Positions 13,740-26,550 are shown, counted from the first letter of the stretch. The stretch is DNA of 64,000 nt from Agrostemma githago (GCA_958450325.1 OY288243.1:6238586-6302585); one strand, 5' to 3'. Made by a program: numbers and translations. Notes: generated by a model from the sequence alone, not told the origin.

Positions 13740-14240
13740 GATAAATTTGGGCGTCAAATATATACCAAAATAAAAGATTATAACAATTATATGGAAACCG
13801 TATAAAATTTGAATTATATATACCAAATTTAAGAACGGAAAATTTGGACGGAAAATTTATTGACGTAAATTGTGGAATTTTAATGCAATTATATGATTCG
13901 GTTTTTTTATTGTAATTGTAAGATATCAAAAATTACGAATTGACAAAATATTTGAAATTGTATATCAGGGAAGTACGTAATTTTTAAGTATGAATTTGAA
14001 TTTGGGCGCCAAATATATATACCAAAATAAAAGATTATAAAAATTATATGGAAACCGTATAAAATTTGAATTATATATACCAAATTTAAGAACGGTAAAT
14101 TTGGACGGAAAATTTATTGACGTAAATTGTGGAATTTGAATGCAATTATATGATTCGGTTTTTTTATTGTGAGATATCAAAAATTACGAATTGACAAAAT
14201 ATTTGAAATTGTATATCAGGGAAGTACGTAATTTTTAAGT
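13740..14240. repeat. Tandem duplication with a period near 257 bp upstream of RPA
   Basis: Two consecutive copies share ATATACCAAAATAAAAGATT, CGGTTTTTTTATTG and TATATCAGGGAAGTACGTAA with few differences. It lies between the RPA promoter and the Helitron 5' end and is AT-rich and non-coding. Confidence 0.85.
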
Positions 14241-14473
14241 ATGAATTTGTATGAATTAAATATAATATGAAATATGAAATTAAGTATTAAATATATTATA
14301 TGAATTTATGAATTTGTAAATATACGAAATTTATATTTATATAAGCATAAGCATTGTACATATTGTATTCACTTAAACTTTAATAAATGAAAGTGTAAAA
14401 AAACCTAAATTATTTATCAACATAAATCAAATCAAATCAAATAAATAAATAAATATATAAATTTATATAAAGA

Positions 14474-14834
<361 letters not shown>

Positions 14835-14891
<57 letters not shown>
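14835..14891. repeat. (TA)n microsatellite, right arm
   Basis: About 57 bases of TA repeat following the MITE, then a short GA run (14892-14905). Confidence 0.95.
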
Positions 14892-14905
<14 letters not shown>

Positions 14906-15099
14906 AAACGTAAATATATATATTTTTTTTTGCTATATATAAATTAAAATATGCAATTTGCTATATTTAATTTTAAGTTTGATATAATTGTATGGAGGAC
15001 TTAAGGAATAAATTCCTTATAATCTGGAGGGACTAAAAATGCAATATCAGTAAATCGCAGGGATTTATATGCAGGTGCGATGAGAGTGTTAGGATTGCA

Positions 15100-15164
15100 A
15101 AATGGAGTGAAAGCCATGTGCCACATAAGCGGTTTTGGGGCCATCTTTTATATAATAATAAAGA
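15100..15164 (-). other. Proposed 5' terminus of the large Helitron
   Basis: Reading the minus strand from 15164, the sequence TCTTTATTATTATATAAAAG followed by GATGGCCCC and, further in, ATGTGGCACATGG resembles plant Helitron 5' ends, which start TC and contain this TTATTATA-type motif. The preceding host base is A. Assignment is by resemblance only. Confidence 0.65.
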
Positions 15165-15712
15165 TTCTAACAACCTCAGTTTTAGCTACACAAGCAATAT
15201 TTTTTTTTTGGTTGGAAATACGCGATAATAAACGACACCAAACTATCTAGAAGATAGATCTATGGTTTCGTCATTAGAGAGAATACAAGACGGCGGCGTA
15301 TATATAGGGTGTGAAAATGAGGGAAATGGATCGACGGAATTTAAGCCCAACAGGTGCGTCCCGGTCGTGACGGGTGATGATTGCACGGTTGATGACTTAC
15401 TTCTAAGAGCTTACAACGGGATAATAAGCCCAACAGGTCCCCAACTTTTAAGAGCTTACAACGGGATGCTAAACAGAATGGATAGTAGCGAACCATGGAG
15501 TTAGTCGACACTAAGTGCAAGCCCGTCCTCTTTAGCCAGGGCTAAGAGGGTCGTCCCGAACTCAAGATTACTTGAGATAGTCCAAACAAAAAGTGGATAG
15601 TTTTTGCAAAATGGATTCAACCAAATAGTCATCATTATCTTTCTTCCTAGGGACTCGATCCTTTGGTGGTAGGTCCTTCACGATAACACGTTTGGCTTAG
15701 ACTTATTTTTGA
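15165..15712. other. Spacer with one small unsupported frame
   Basis: An 80-codon frame at 15262-15504 contains a duplicated LLRAYNG motif, but no family is recognised and codon use is not persuasive. I see no other feature here. Confidence 0.4.
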
Positions 15713-15901
15713 TACTCCCTCCGAGTCTAAGATATGTTCCCCTAGGGTTTTTGGGAAAAAAAAGGTGTAGAGATGTGGGGAGGAGAAAGAAATGAATGGG
15801 TGGATATGAGCCACATATTCATTGCTTAAAAAGGAAGGGGAAGGAAGAATGACCCAGTCCAAAAGAAAAGGAGGGAACATAAGTCAGACTCGAAGGGAGT
15901 A
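15713..15901. mobile_element. Stowaway MITE
   Basis: Terminal inverted repeats begin TACTCCCTCCGAGTCTAAG on the left; the right end complement is TACTCCCTTCGAGTCTGAC. The flanking TA dinucleotides are the expected target duplication of mariner-type elements. Length is about 189 bases including TA. Confidence 0.9.
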
Positions 15902-15979
15902 TTTTTTTTTGGTTCGAGTTATTCTCGATTTTTTTTCTTTTTTATTTTGTTTTCATAGTTGCCTTTTCTTTGCTCTTGG

Positions 15980-16280
15980 TAGGGGTGTTCACCGTTCCAA
16001 ATCCGGACCAGACCCGCGGACCGGCAACTCAAAATATCCAAACTTGCGGACCGGACCGGTTAACAAAGAACCCGGACTGGACCGGACCGGACCCTCTTAA
16101 GACCGGACCGGCAAAATACACTAAATTTGATTAATTTTTTTAAGTGTGGACCAGACCGGACCGCGGACCGGCAACCAAGTTTTTGGAGACCCGTGGGCCG
16201 GACCGGTATGTAGCCAGTCCGGACCGTACGGTCCGGGTCGGTCGGGTTTACCGGTCCGGGTCACTTTTTGAACACCCCTA
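15980..16280. mobile_element. hAT-type MITE with perfect 8-bp target duplication
   Basis: The element starts TAGGGGTGTTCA and ends TGAACACCCCTA as an inverted repeat. The 8 bases GCTCTTGG occur immediately before 15980 and immediately after 16280, the hAT signature. The interior is built of GACCGGACCGG-like runs. Length 301 bp. Confidence 0.92.
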
Positions 16281-16847
16281 GCTCTTGGCTTTCTTTTTGA
16301 CTAGGTGATACGATTTAAGGTAGAAAAAGCGTCAAAACCTCCGCTTTGCACGACGTAGAACACGACCTCAGTATGCCTAGTGCAGGACGCGAGTCCTCAA
16401 ATCTAATGTGTACCACAATCAAATTAGGTTCTACTAAGTAAAGGGAAATTCAATTTTTGCAAACTATTTGTGAAATGAATGGATAGCAGGAGAAATAGAT
16501 AGGATGACTGTGCACCCCTTCAAACCCACGAAAAGATGAAAATTTACTAAAGGTGAAATGGTAATCTTGAGTAGGGTCACCTAGAGGGACGAGACGCGGT
16601 AACTAGGGATGGCAACGGGTCGGGTCTGGGCCGGGTCCACTCGGACCCGGACCCGACCCGGAGTTTCAACCCTGTACCCAGACCCGACCCAGACCCAAAC
16701 GGGTCCAAAATTATCAGACCCATACCCGAACCGGTCGGGTCTGGACCGGGTCCGGGTCTACCCGCGGGTCCACCTTAATTATTACTTTGTTGTATTATTC
16801 TCGATGGAAATTTCGTAGAAAAACACGAATTTAATTATGATTCAACG

Positions 16848-16914
16848 GGTTCCTTAGCTCAGTGGATAGTGGATACGATGTATTCACTCGAGACTTCGAG
16901 AGTTCAATGCCTAC
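16848..16914 (+). repeat. tRNA-like segment (possible SINE head) inside the hAT element
   Basis: TAGCTCAGTGGATAG matches a Pol III A box, and about 40 bases later GAGAGTTCAATGCC resembles a B box (GGTTCGANNCC). No matching acceptor stem is visible, so this is not a functional tRNA gene. A tRNA-derived SINE head or tRNA relic is the best reading. Confidence 0.45.
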
Positions 16915-17067
16915 ATGAAACTGCACAATAACAGTAGCATACCATAAGCTCTCGATATCAAGGTGCAAGAAAGTAAGGTACTCTTTCGTCCTATTTCTAG
17001 ACAAACATGAAAAGATCGTAAGCCACATTGTTTTTCTAAGGCACGAACATTGTCTCTAGTTCTGTGT

Positions 17068-17285
17068 CTGAAGAAGGAGATGAAAGGGATGAACGGAATG
17101 TATGCGGCTGAAATGAGGAAATGAAGGGAATGAAGGAGATGAAATGAGGAAATGAAGGAGATGAAGGGAATGAAGGAGATGAAATGAGGAAATGAAGGAG
17201 ATGAAGGGAATGAAGGAGATGAAATGAGGAGATGAAGGAGATGGAGATGAAGGGAATGAAGGAGATGAAGGAGAGGGATGCGGCT
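17068..17285. repeat. Purine-rich minisatellite (GAAATGAGGAAATGAAGGAG type)
   Basis: Repeated units built of GAAATGAGG, AAATGAAGGAGATG and AAGGGAATGAAGGAG run through the centre of the 950-bp hAT element, with almost no pyrimidines other than T on the plus strand. Confidence 0.9.
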
Positions 17286-17622
17286 GAAATGAGAAGTGTT
17301 TTTAGGGTTACTCTTTCTAACTCAGAAGTCAGTATGTTTTAATAAATTGAAATTTTTATTTTTATTTTTTTAAACGGGTCTACGGGTCGGGTCCGGGTCC
17401 CAAAACTCAGACCCGTACCCGTACCCGAATTTTTTGAGGAGGGCCCAGACCCGACCCATGCCCATCGGGTCTCAAAATTTTAGACCCAGACCCGACCCAT
17501 TCGGGTCCGACCCGCCGGGTCTGGGTCGGGTCTTGGACCCACTGCCATCCCTAGCGGTAACCAAGGCTTTTTCATTCAATGAGTGGTCAAGGTGGTCATA
17601 AGCAAATCACGAAGTAAACTCA

Positions 17623-17919
17623 TACGCCCTCCGAGTTCCTATTTTTGTCCAACTTTTCTTTTTGAGCTGAGTTTGATATTTGTCCCACTTTCCATTTATG
17701 GAAAAATCTTTTCCCATAACTTTATCATCTTACCCTCACTACTTTTCTTATATTACACCAATTAGTTCTCATTAATTAATATAATATTCATCCCTTATAA
17801 TTTTTCAATCCTCATTTTCTCATTTAATTAATATAATATTTTTATTAATATAATAAATTGTCCCTCCTTATTTTCCACCAAAAAAATTTTGGGACAAAAA
17901 TATGAACTCGGAGGGAGTA
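17623..17919. mobile_element. Stowaway-type MITE
   Basis: The left end, after TA, reads CGCCCTCCGAGTTCCTATTT; the complement of the right end reads CTCCCTCCGAGTTCATATTT, followed by TA. AT-rich interior, about 297 bases including TA. One substitution in the left terminus suggests some age. Confidence 0.85.
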
Positions 17920-18767
17920 GTAGATAAGGTGGACACACAAGCTAAAAGATCAATGCAATAATTGATGATTTATAGTCATTCTATTAGAACAAAGTCCAAA
18001 AATCAAATTCGGTCGCAAAAACCATTTACCCGAAACATGCACACTAAACAAAAACAAAAGAAAAAGACACCTAAAAAGACTAAACAACTAAAAACAACTC
18101 CAACTCCTCAAACAAGCAAATCAAACCAATTACCAATTCCAGGCCAAAAAGCTCCGCCTGAGCATCCACAATCGCAAAACAAATTCAACATCCTCCAAGT
18201 TTCACGAGGGAAATGATATAATGAAATTACTGGATGTGGAAAGCAAAAGAGTTAGTGGTGAGCGGACCAAACCTATATGAAACGAGAGAAAGAAGAGCAC
18301 AACACAAATATATATAAGAACACTGAACGAAATAAGTAATTTTTTTAGGATTTTAAATTTTTTCAAGTTTTTATGATTTTTTTTCAAAAATCAGAAAATG
18401 AAATATCTCTCCTTCACACTTGAACCGGGCAATGTTCTCAATGCTCGACGAAATAGGTTGAGAAAGAAAAGAAAAGAAATAAAAAAGAGAGAAAAGAAAA
18501 AAGAGAGGGGTCGGGCATAGGGTAATCACATCACCTAGGTCCGAGTCGAGGGAAGAAAGGAAAAGAAAGTGAGAAAGGAGAAAAAGAAAGGGGAGAGGAA
18601 GGCTCGGGCCTAGATGTAATCACATCACCTAGGCCCGAGTCCAACCAAACTCGAATAAAAAGAAAGTTTATGGTTTTGTCATTTTGGATTTTCAAATGAT
18701 TTTCGACGTAATCACATCATCGGAAACCGGGAGCAATACAATTAAGGCCACGAGGGCCACATCGACA
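17920..18767. repeat. Spacer with a duplicated segment near 18480-18655
   Basis: The motif TAATCACATCACCTAGG, followed by a CCGAGTC-like tail, occurs near 18521 and again near 18616 within A/G-rich sequence, about 95 bases apart. A lysine- and threonine-rich frame at 17962-18216 is low complexity and not supported as a gene. Confidence 0.55.
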
Positions 18768-18839
18768 CTAATAAAATATGGGGAGGAGAACAATAAATAG
18801 CCGAGCAAATTTACTGAAAAGAAAACAGAAAGGAAGAGA

Positions 18840-19417
18840 GTGTAGCACATAAGAGTTTACCATAAACAAGAGCTCAATCTTCCACATCGTTCTCATCATA
18901 ATAACCTTCTTCACTACCCTCGGAGTTGTTGTCATCCTTATCATCACGTTCACATCCCTATCCTCATCATTGTCCTCACCATCATCATTATCATCTTCTT
19001 CATTACCATCTACCTCCATTACATCCCGTCCACTCACCTCAACACCCACGCCTTCTCTAGTTGAATCCACGAAAGAGAATCCGGATTGCGCGAACCAAGA
19101 AGGAACACCTTCAAGAGGGTCAATAGACCCTTCTTGGGCTTGTTGATAGTAACCAGGATAGAGTGCATAATATTGGTCTCGATGGATGTTGTAAAGTCGG
19201 AGGTCCTTGCTCTCGAACATACCCAGAAGATGCTTCTCGAGTGGGAGAGTGGTGGGCATGACAATGCGCTCATAAGGGGCGAAGGGTGGAACCATCATGC
19301 GCCCCAAAGGTTGTTGTGGAGGGTTGTGAGACCGAGGTAGCGACTGTCGCCGAGAACTCTCCCCACGGACAAGTAATGACCTCTTGCTTTTAGATTTTGA
19401 ATGTACTTCCCCTCTTG
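18840..19417 (-). pseudogene. Unrecognised broken protein gene with an acidic C-terminus
   Basis: On the minus strand a frame open from about 19417 reads through a basic region (SKSKSKRSLLVRGESSRRQ), then PPFAPYERIVMPTTLPLEKH and YYALYPGYYQQA, then a Glu/Asp-rich tract. After that tract the plausible ending (EGSEEGYYDENDVED, stop) is in another frame, so a frameshift near 18950 is likely. I do not recognise the family. The preceding minus-strand DNA (19500-19800) matches a repeat also found at 44800-45000, so this may be the coding part of an old transposable element rather than a host gene. Confidence 0.4.
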
Positions 19418-19499
19418 AATTTCAAATGGTAGAAGATAGACAGGGGAAGAGCTAGAAAGGCTCAACGGCTTCTTGGAAACAAGTGGGGTGAGATGGTGG

Positions 19500-19800
19500 A
19501 ATGATAAATAGATTGATGGTCGGTCATCCGCTAACAACGCCCACTTCGCGTCGCGGAAGAGAAGAATTAATTTTTTTTTATCAATGGCCGAAAATAAACA
19601 CGAAATGTAAATTAGAAGAAGAAAAGTTAGAGGAAGAGTTGAAAAAGGAAGGTTCAACAGGTAGTCGGGCACCCATAACAAAGCGAGATTAATGAAGGCG
19701 TAGTTCGTATTAAAATGAGATTACGTGTAGTTTCTATTAATTTAAGAAGCACACGCATAGTTGGTATTATTCTCATGAAATAACCCAAAAAAAAACCCAT
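19500..19800 (+). repeat. Dispersed repeat, copy A
   Basis: This interval matches, in reverse orientation, the sequence split by the Tat gypsy insertion (before 29499 and 44799-45000), and its right part matches 45165-45280. Shared landmarks include AAAGCGAGATTAATGAA, AAGAAGCACAC and the CATAGTTG/TATTAT junction. Element class is unknown. Confidence 0.75.
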
Positions 19801-20891
19801 TTTATTATCGAGTTTCATTAACACGATTAAACTTTTTAATTACATTAACAAAGTTAGTGAATGTAATTAGGGAAGAGCGTTGTTGTCTTTTCACATTAAA
19901 AAGCGCCGACGACCTAGTTTCAAGAAAAGTCGGGTTTCTAGAAAAGTCGGGTTTCTCTAAAGAAAAGACAGCTTTTTTTAAGTGAGAGAAAATAAAATTA
20001 GACATGGTGAGTGGAGTTTGAGTGGATATATAATAAGGACAAGATAATAACGTAATAATGGAACGGTTTGAAAAACTGAAAACTGCTTCATTAACGTGTT
20101 TCATTAACATAATTTCATTTCTAAAATTATATTAAATTAGTTAACTAATGTAATTAAGGGAAAGGCAAGATCGTCTTTTACATTAAAAAGCGCCGACAAC
20201 CTGGCTGAAATGCTGACGACCAAAAACAAGTTGGTCGAACTTTAATCAAGTTTGATTAGAATGCAAAATGCGCTTTTTGAAATGTCTGACATCATGCAAT
20301 CCAGTACTCAATTGCCCAACATGAGGCGCCTGAGTATTCTCTCGCACTCTCGCCCCATGTCAGGCGACTCAGAATTCTTTTGTTCATTTCTCAATAGAAT
20401 CAAGTCTTATTAAGGGTCAAGTCTGATTCTAAATCGCTGTATACTGCTATTTCCATTCAACTAAGATTGTCACATTTCATTAAAATACTCCTCACATATT
20501 ATATTTTCTAATGAACTCGTATTTGACTTAATGAATGTCCGATGATGCTATAGACACCCCGATTTGTAACGAGTAACTATTTGTGTCGTCGCCCAACACT
20601 CAATGATGATCAGATTATAATATGCACCGACTTTATGTTGTTTCAGATGCTTTCTCATTATTCCATTCTAAACGCTATTTGGAAATATTAAGTCAACATC
20701 AAGACGGCAACGCCCGAGTAGAGTTGATTCTAACGCCGAGACTTAAGTTGAGCTGAAATGCTTCGTCAACCTCGATCAAACCGAGTCGTACCCCGGAAAC
20801 TGAGCCAATATATCTGGAAGATACCGGCTTGATGCATGAGGCAAGGTTTATTCCGAATATAATTTATAGATTATCGCTTTGTAATACGTTA
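19801..20891. repeat. Spacer with an imperfect direct duplication about 290 bp apart
   Basis: The run containing AATGTAATTA, GGGAA, TCGTCTTTT and CATTAAAAAGCGCCGAC occurs near 19857-19915 and again near 20145-20205. The remainder to 20891 shows no coding or repeat structure that I can support. Confidence 0.6.
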
Positions 20892-21206
20892 TACTCCCTC
20901 CTAGTTCAAGTATTCCTCCCCAATTTTTTTTGGGGAGAGATTAGAGCATGTCCACCCATGGAGAATGAGTGTCTCCATGGGTAGGATGGAGAAATGGATG
21001 GGTCTCTATCCATGGAGAGGGTGTTCTCCATGATAGAGAAGTGAAATTCATCCGTTGGGACGGAGAAGCTTGTTTGTGAGGGGAAGGGAGAGAGAAGGTG
21101 GAGGCAGTTGCAGGAAGAAATCAGAAAAGTGAGGGAGGAGAGAGGTGGTGGGGTAGGGTTCACATGAATTCTTTGTTTTTTGGTGGAGCAAGAGCAACGG
21201 ATACAT

Positions 21207-23890
21207 AGCTATAATTGTAAACCGCAATCAAATCTATGGAAGCATTGGTTTATCCATTTTTATACATCGATTGGCCTGGTAGCTACTCTGACTTTCGCCT
21301 TGTCCAAGCCTCAGTCCAAGGCGAAAGTCAGAGTGGGGGCTCTATAGATACCCGCATTTTGACCGCCAGGTGTCTTTGATAGTTTCCAAAAAAACACCCG
21401 ATGATGATCGGACGATAACGTGTTTCTACGCGCTCGGATATAGGCTCAAAACCATTAGTTGTTGGCTTAAGCACTTATGGAGTATAAATCTCACAAAACT
21501 GACCTCAAATTCAGGCCCAGTTGGTCGTTTCCAGTCAAACAAGACTAATTTGGGTCAAAACCGGCACCAGAAATAAAACCGACTTTTAGCGATTGGGTCA
21601 ACCCCGGTCCAAGTCATTTCCGAGACACACAAAAAATAGCCACACAAACATCAAAAAGTCCAACTCAAAAGCAAACCCATGGTCCACCTTCAGACGGGCC
21701 ATCAGATCAAGCCCGTCAAGGCTCTAAACCCTAGACACCAAAGTGCATAGCTTGGCCTATATATACACCTTCATGCACACACAGCAAGACAACTTTTCAC
21801 AATCCTAATCTATCATCCTTGACACATCTTTTTGAAACCCTAATTTAATCCCATTCTATACTAATCTACGTACATCCAAACTCTAACCCTAGCGTTTAGG
21901 AATTCGAACCCTAACCACCACAACTTAGCCTACATCTCGATACGCCCGTTCAAGCCACAACTACGAGTCCCGTCCGAGAACAAGAACATGTAGGTTGAGG
22001 GTGCCAAATCACATCTTTTCTCTCTTCTCCTTCTTTCTCGCGTCATCCGTCGTCGTAGTCGTCGTCTTTTTATTTTTTTATCGCCATTGTCGCGTCCTAA
22101 TATCGTTAATATCACTAGTATTAAAAGCATTAAAATACTTGTGAATTTGTGTCGAGTGTGAGTGATGGTGGGATAAGGAAATCCAAATATACAAGAGTAT
22201 TGCACTCAGCGTTGCCGGTCGCTTATCCCATCACCCCGATCACTTGATTATTGAAACAAGTCAACCTAAATAATAGTTTTTATTTTCGTTCGCGTAGTCA
22301 TCATTAATCGCATATTTCGATTCTAAAATTATTTTCCAAAAACAAGTACTTTTTTTAATAAGGGTCGAAACCCGTTGATGCGGATCCGACATCAAACAAT
22401 TCGCAAGAATTAATTATGATATCGGGATGCGGAGGGAATCAAGTCGAGTTTTTATTTCAAGTATCGATCTATTAGATTCGATACCAATTCCATAATTGGA
22501 TGTCGAATCTAATGATTTAGTCAAATAAATGAATTAACACGATTTTCGTTGATGTTAATATAGATGTCCTCTAATTCAATTGAATTAATTACGACATTAA
22601 TAAACGCGGAGAAAATTTATATCGTGCTAGTTAATTTAAAACGACTTATATTATTTTCTTCAAATTTTCGCTATAGCATTTCATACCGACTCAATAATCG
22701 GATATGGGATATGACGAGCATCAAAATTAAAATCGAGTATAATATATTCCAAGTATTTAATATCGATTTCATAATCGAATATTGAATACGACGAATATCG
22801 AAAATATTAAGTCGAGTGCAAATTACGCAATATTTGTACGCGATTTAATAAAATCATCAATTTTCCGAAGAAAACAATTTCGAAACAGCCCGTCACGCGA
22901 CTCCCCGGCATCCCGGGCGAGTCGCCTGACCCGCGCGACTGTCTGGAAACACGGCACTGTTTCACTTTCTTTTATTATTCTTCGAACATCGTTTTTTAGA
23001 CAAAACATTTTTTTAGGTGTCGATATATTTTTTCCTTGACCTCGGTCAACGCGTGTTAATCCATCACGTGACATATAAAACTTTCCAAAATCATGCATTC
23101 ATCGCATCTATATATTTATTCAATTTATCAATTGTTATACCGTTACTAACAAGTTTGCTATTTACTTATCGATTTTTCATCGTTTATTTTATTGTACTAA
23201 AATGAACCTTCGCATGCTAAATTTAACTTCGACGTTAGAATTAGTTGCATTAAATTGACATAGAAACCCTTTCAATTTCTCGCATGTTTAGGGAAAATAA
23301 TCTTTGCATATCATTTTCCCGTTCAACTAACGCGCGTATTAGAAAATCACTCGATATCCTAGTAGAGGCCGCTAATGTGCGGGCGGGGTTGGGTGTCCTT
23401 AGTGGGCTTCCCAACACGTACCCTCACCCCTTACTCAGAACCTCGGTTTCCGGATGCCCGAAACTATTGGCGCACGAGAGTCATTCAATACACGATAACC
23501 GGTAATGTCGGTATCGGTATCAAATGTTAAGGGACGAACCCAATAAACTCTGACATCGGAAATGGGCCGTATTTTGTATACGGCCCACTACGACATAGAG
23601 TGGGTTCGAACGGGCCCGAACTTTCACAAAGTTCGGTGGCGACTTCACTTCGATTTAAATTTCAATTCGATCCATTCTCATATGGAGATTCATTCGCCTC
23701 CCCAAACCCGCGCGTGGCCGCGTCGTGGTGGACCTATGTCATGTCCACAATTAGTCTCGACTTTAGGAATCATTTTTTTTGCTATCTTTTTTCGGGAACC
23801 TCCTAAAGTTCCAACTAAAAAGGTGAAATGATTTGTCATTAGCTCAATTGACGTAATGAGCCTTCCAATATCAGAAGGCTCATTACTTCA
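21207..23890 (+). mobile_element. LTR-retrotransposon-like insertion inside Harbinger
   Basis: The sequence has an LTR-like promoter (CCTATATATACACC near 21755) and a leader-like stretch at 23585-23750 (GGTGGCGACTTCACTT and CCGCGTCGTGGTGGACC) that recurs in opposite orientation at 52038-52193. The words GAGCAACGGATACAT near 21192 and again near 24104-24140 suggest the pre-insertion Harbinger sequence was interrupted here. No gag or pol is present, so a solo LTR plus leader or a truncated copy is likely. Exact ends are uncertain. Confidence 0.5.
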
Positions 23891-23894
23891 ACTA

Positions 23895-24182
<288 letters not shown>

Positions 24183-24258
24183 TCACAAGTGTTTAATCCA
24201 TTCTCACAAATTAATATTACCTATTATCAATTAATTATAATTTGCTATTTGATTTAAT

Positions 24259-25502
24259 ATGGATAATAATCATAATAATAATAATAATAATTTCAATTAT
24301 AATGACCCTAGATATCACGAATTTATGCGATATCTCCAAAATAATCCTTACCCAAATGTTTCGATGAATTTTTTCCCTCAACCAAATTTCCGACCCAACT
24401 CAATTCCAATGCCAAATTATTATTCTCCTTCCTCTAACAACCCCATCTTCCCTAATTACGAAAATTATCCTCAAAATCCAATCACATATCTTCCCGATTC
24501 TTTTACACGTTCAATATTTGGGGAACCCAACCCTCATTTTTCTTCTCAGGAGACGGTAGGTAACGGTAAATCCCCCGTTATCGAATTGTCTCAAAATGAT
24601 GACGCTGAAGATGAAGTTGAAGTAGTACGTGAAACGCAATTTATCCCCGAAGATGAGTCTGACAACACGTTCTCCAACGCTCAATCCACCAAAAATCCGA
24701 GGAAAAAATTACAATGGACCGATCCGGAAGATGCGGCTCTAATCTCGGCGTACATGCGTGTTAGTACGGATTGTGTAGTCGGTACTAATCAAAAGAAGGA
24801 CAAATTTTGGGGTAAAATCAAGGAAAAATATGATGAATCTCAGTTGCAAACCCAAGTACGATACCACCCCGTGCGATTAGCATGTTGACTAATCGGTGGT
24901 GTAGAATTTGTGCCGGTGTGTCCAAATTCGCGGGTTTCTACGACCAGGCCAAAAGAAGAAATACAAGCGGAATGTTGAATAGCGATGTACTTGCCGAGGC
25001 TCGGGCATTATGTTCGAACACATACACTTACGAAAATCAATGGCAACTACTCAACAAGTTTTCGAGATGGCAAGAATTTATCACTACCGGTTCAAAGGTT
25101 CAATGACAAAATTCTGTCACCCAAAACGATACCGCATCAGAAAGTAGCGATAAACGTACTAAAGACCATGATAGTGCATCGGATGCATCCATGCCCGATA
25201 TTGGTAGTAGTCAACGCCCGATTGGCGTCAAAGCGGCAAAAAGGAAAGGAAAATCTCGTGTTCTTGACGATGAAGTTATTTTAAAGGTGGGTGATCATTT
25301 AGAAAACTTTATTGAAAAAATCTCGGAAATGCAATTAATGGGAAAACAAAATCATAAGGAAAGAATGGAAATGGAGCAGTGGGATTTGACATGGAAAAGG
25401 AAGCAGATATTATTTCAGACGTACAGCCAAATATTGAACCCGACTCCCGCCCAGAAATTGAAGATGGATCAACTAGAGGAAGAAATTAATAATCAATTGT
25501 AG
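24259..25502 (+). pseudogene. Harbinger ORF1, Myb/SANT-like DNA-binding protein, frameshifted
   Basis: PIF/Harbinger ORF1 proteins bind the element ends and help import the transposase into the nucleus. The N-terminus is Asn/Pro-rich. The SANT-like domain reads KLQWTDPEDAALISAYMRVS, then NQKKDKFWGKI, then in a second frame NRWCRICAGVSKFAGFYDQA. The frame change lies near 24870. A further break near 25100 is followed by a Lys-rich region and a coiled-coil-like tail ending at 25502. It matches plant proteins often mislabelled glutathione S-transferase T3-like. At least two frameshifts mean it is not functional as it stands. Confidence 0.85.
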
Positions 25503-25947
25503 TAATAACGTTTAATTGTTTACTCCGTAATTTTTTATATTGTCTTCTCATTTCCATAATGTATTGTTTAATATAACATTATCGTATTGTAATATATTCA
25601 TTTATTAAGTCGTTTTATGATATTTAAATTCAAATTTTTATCCTAATCAAATACGTTATTTTTTTATTTATGTGAGTATTGGAATAATTTGAGGATAGAA
25701 CATATTTGAAAATCACACTGGAAAGAAATTAATACGTTAGCTTTAAAATACCGTACATAATTATTATAAAAAATTTTAGCTTCAGTACAACAATTAAACG
25801 TTCAAATCACACTAAAAATAAATACGTTACATTAATACTTGCATTACTTAATTAAAGTACGAAGAAAACTACCACACACTTAATTATAATACGAAAACAT
25901 TAGTAAACAACAATGACTGAGTACATAAACATAACAACAAACACAAT

Positions 25948-26550
25948 CAATCAGAACCATCGCACTCACTCCATAACCACTCGTCAGAATCGTAATTAAG
26001 GCGGTCTGCCGGTACATCTTCATCACGTAAATATTCTTGTTCTTCCTCCATGGTAACTTCATTATATATGTCATAGTAGTGAACACGCTCACGTGGAATG
26101 AAAATTTTCCCGTGTCCGGATAGTAGATCAAACAAAGAGTCAGAACTCATGACGTTAAACAATCGATTAATAATTTCGACGACTTCTTTCCTTAATTTGC
26201 GTCGTTCTTCGTCTTTCGGGATAGATGTATCTGAAATAACGTAAGAAAAAAGCAGGCCGATATTTTGTCATGTAAAATATATTATGTTCGGTGAAACTGT
26301 GATTCATCAAAATAAAAACGTAGTATATTACCTAATGTGGCATTGCTCAAAACAGGTGTACTCAACACAACATTTGCGTTTCCGCTATGATGGAGCTCAA
26401 CATTGTCAATGGTGGTTCACAATGTATCATGTTCATGTACACCGCTTCAGACATGATAATGTTTAAACGAGCGAGAAAGTGAGGAGCATGATCTTTTATC
26501 ATGTCAATTTATCTCTGATATTCCCTAACTTGATCATCCCATAAAGTCAT
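25948..26550 (-). pseudogene. Minus-strand, apparently spliced frame of unknown function in Harbinger
   Basis: On the minus strand, exon-like sequence from 26550 (MTLWDDQVREYQR) has an in-frame stop after 13 codons, then IDMIKDHAPHFLARLN. A GT at about 26332 and AG at about 26232 would join LSNATL to DTSIPKDEERRKLRKE. The second exon (about 26231-25948) is a clean 94-codon run ending in an acidic YDSDEWLWSECDGSD and a stop. I recognise no family. It converges on ORF1, so it is either a decayed element gene or captured DNA. Confidence 0.4.

Larger units (their letters stand above)
16604..17553. mobile_element. hAT-type element (950 bp) with perfect 8-bp target duplication
   Basis: It begins TAGGGATGGCAACGGG and ends GCCATCCCTA; the flanking octamer GCGGTAAC is identical on both sides. 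Subterminal GGGTCGGGTC/GACCCGACCC motifs form large inverted arrays. The middle holds a tRNA-like segment and a GA-rich minisatellite. No transposase frame is present, so it is non-autonomous. Confidence 0.92.

Noticed and set aside
15262..15504. 80-codon frame with a duplicated LLRAYNG motif
   Set aside because: No family, no splice or promoter context; the duplicated motif reflects a local DNA repeat.
16845..16920. A functional tRNA gene
   Set aside because: A and B boxes are approximate and no acceptor stem pairing is visible.
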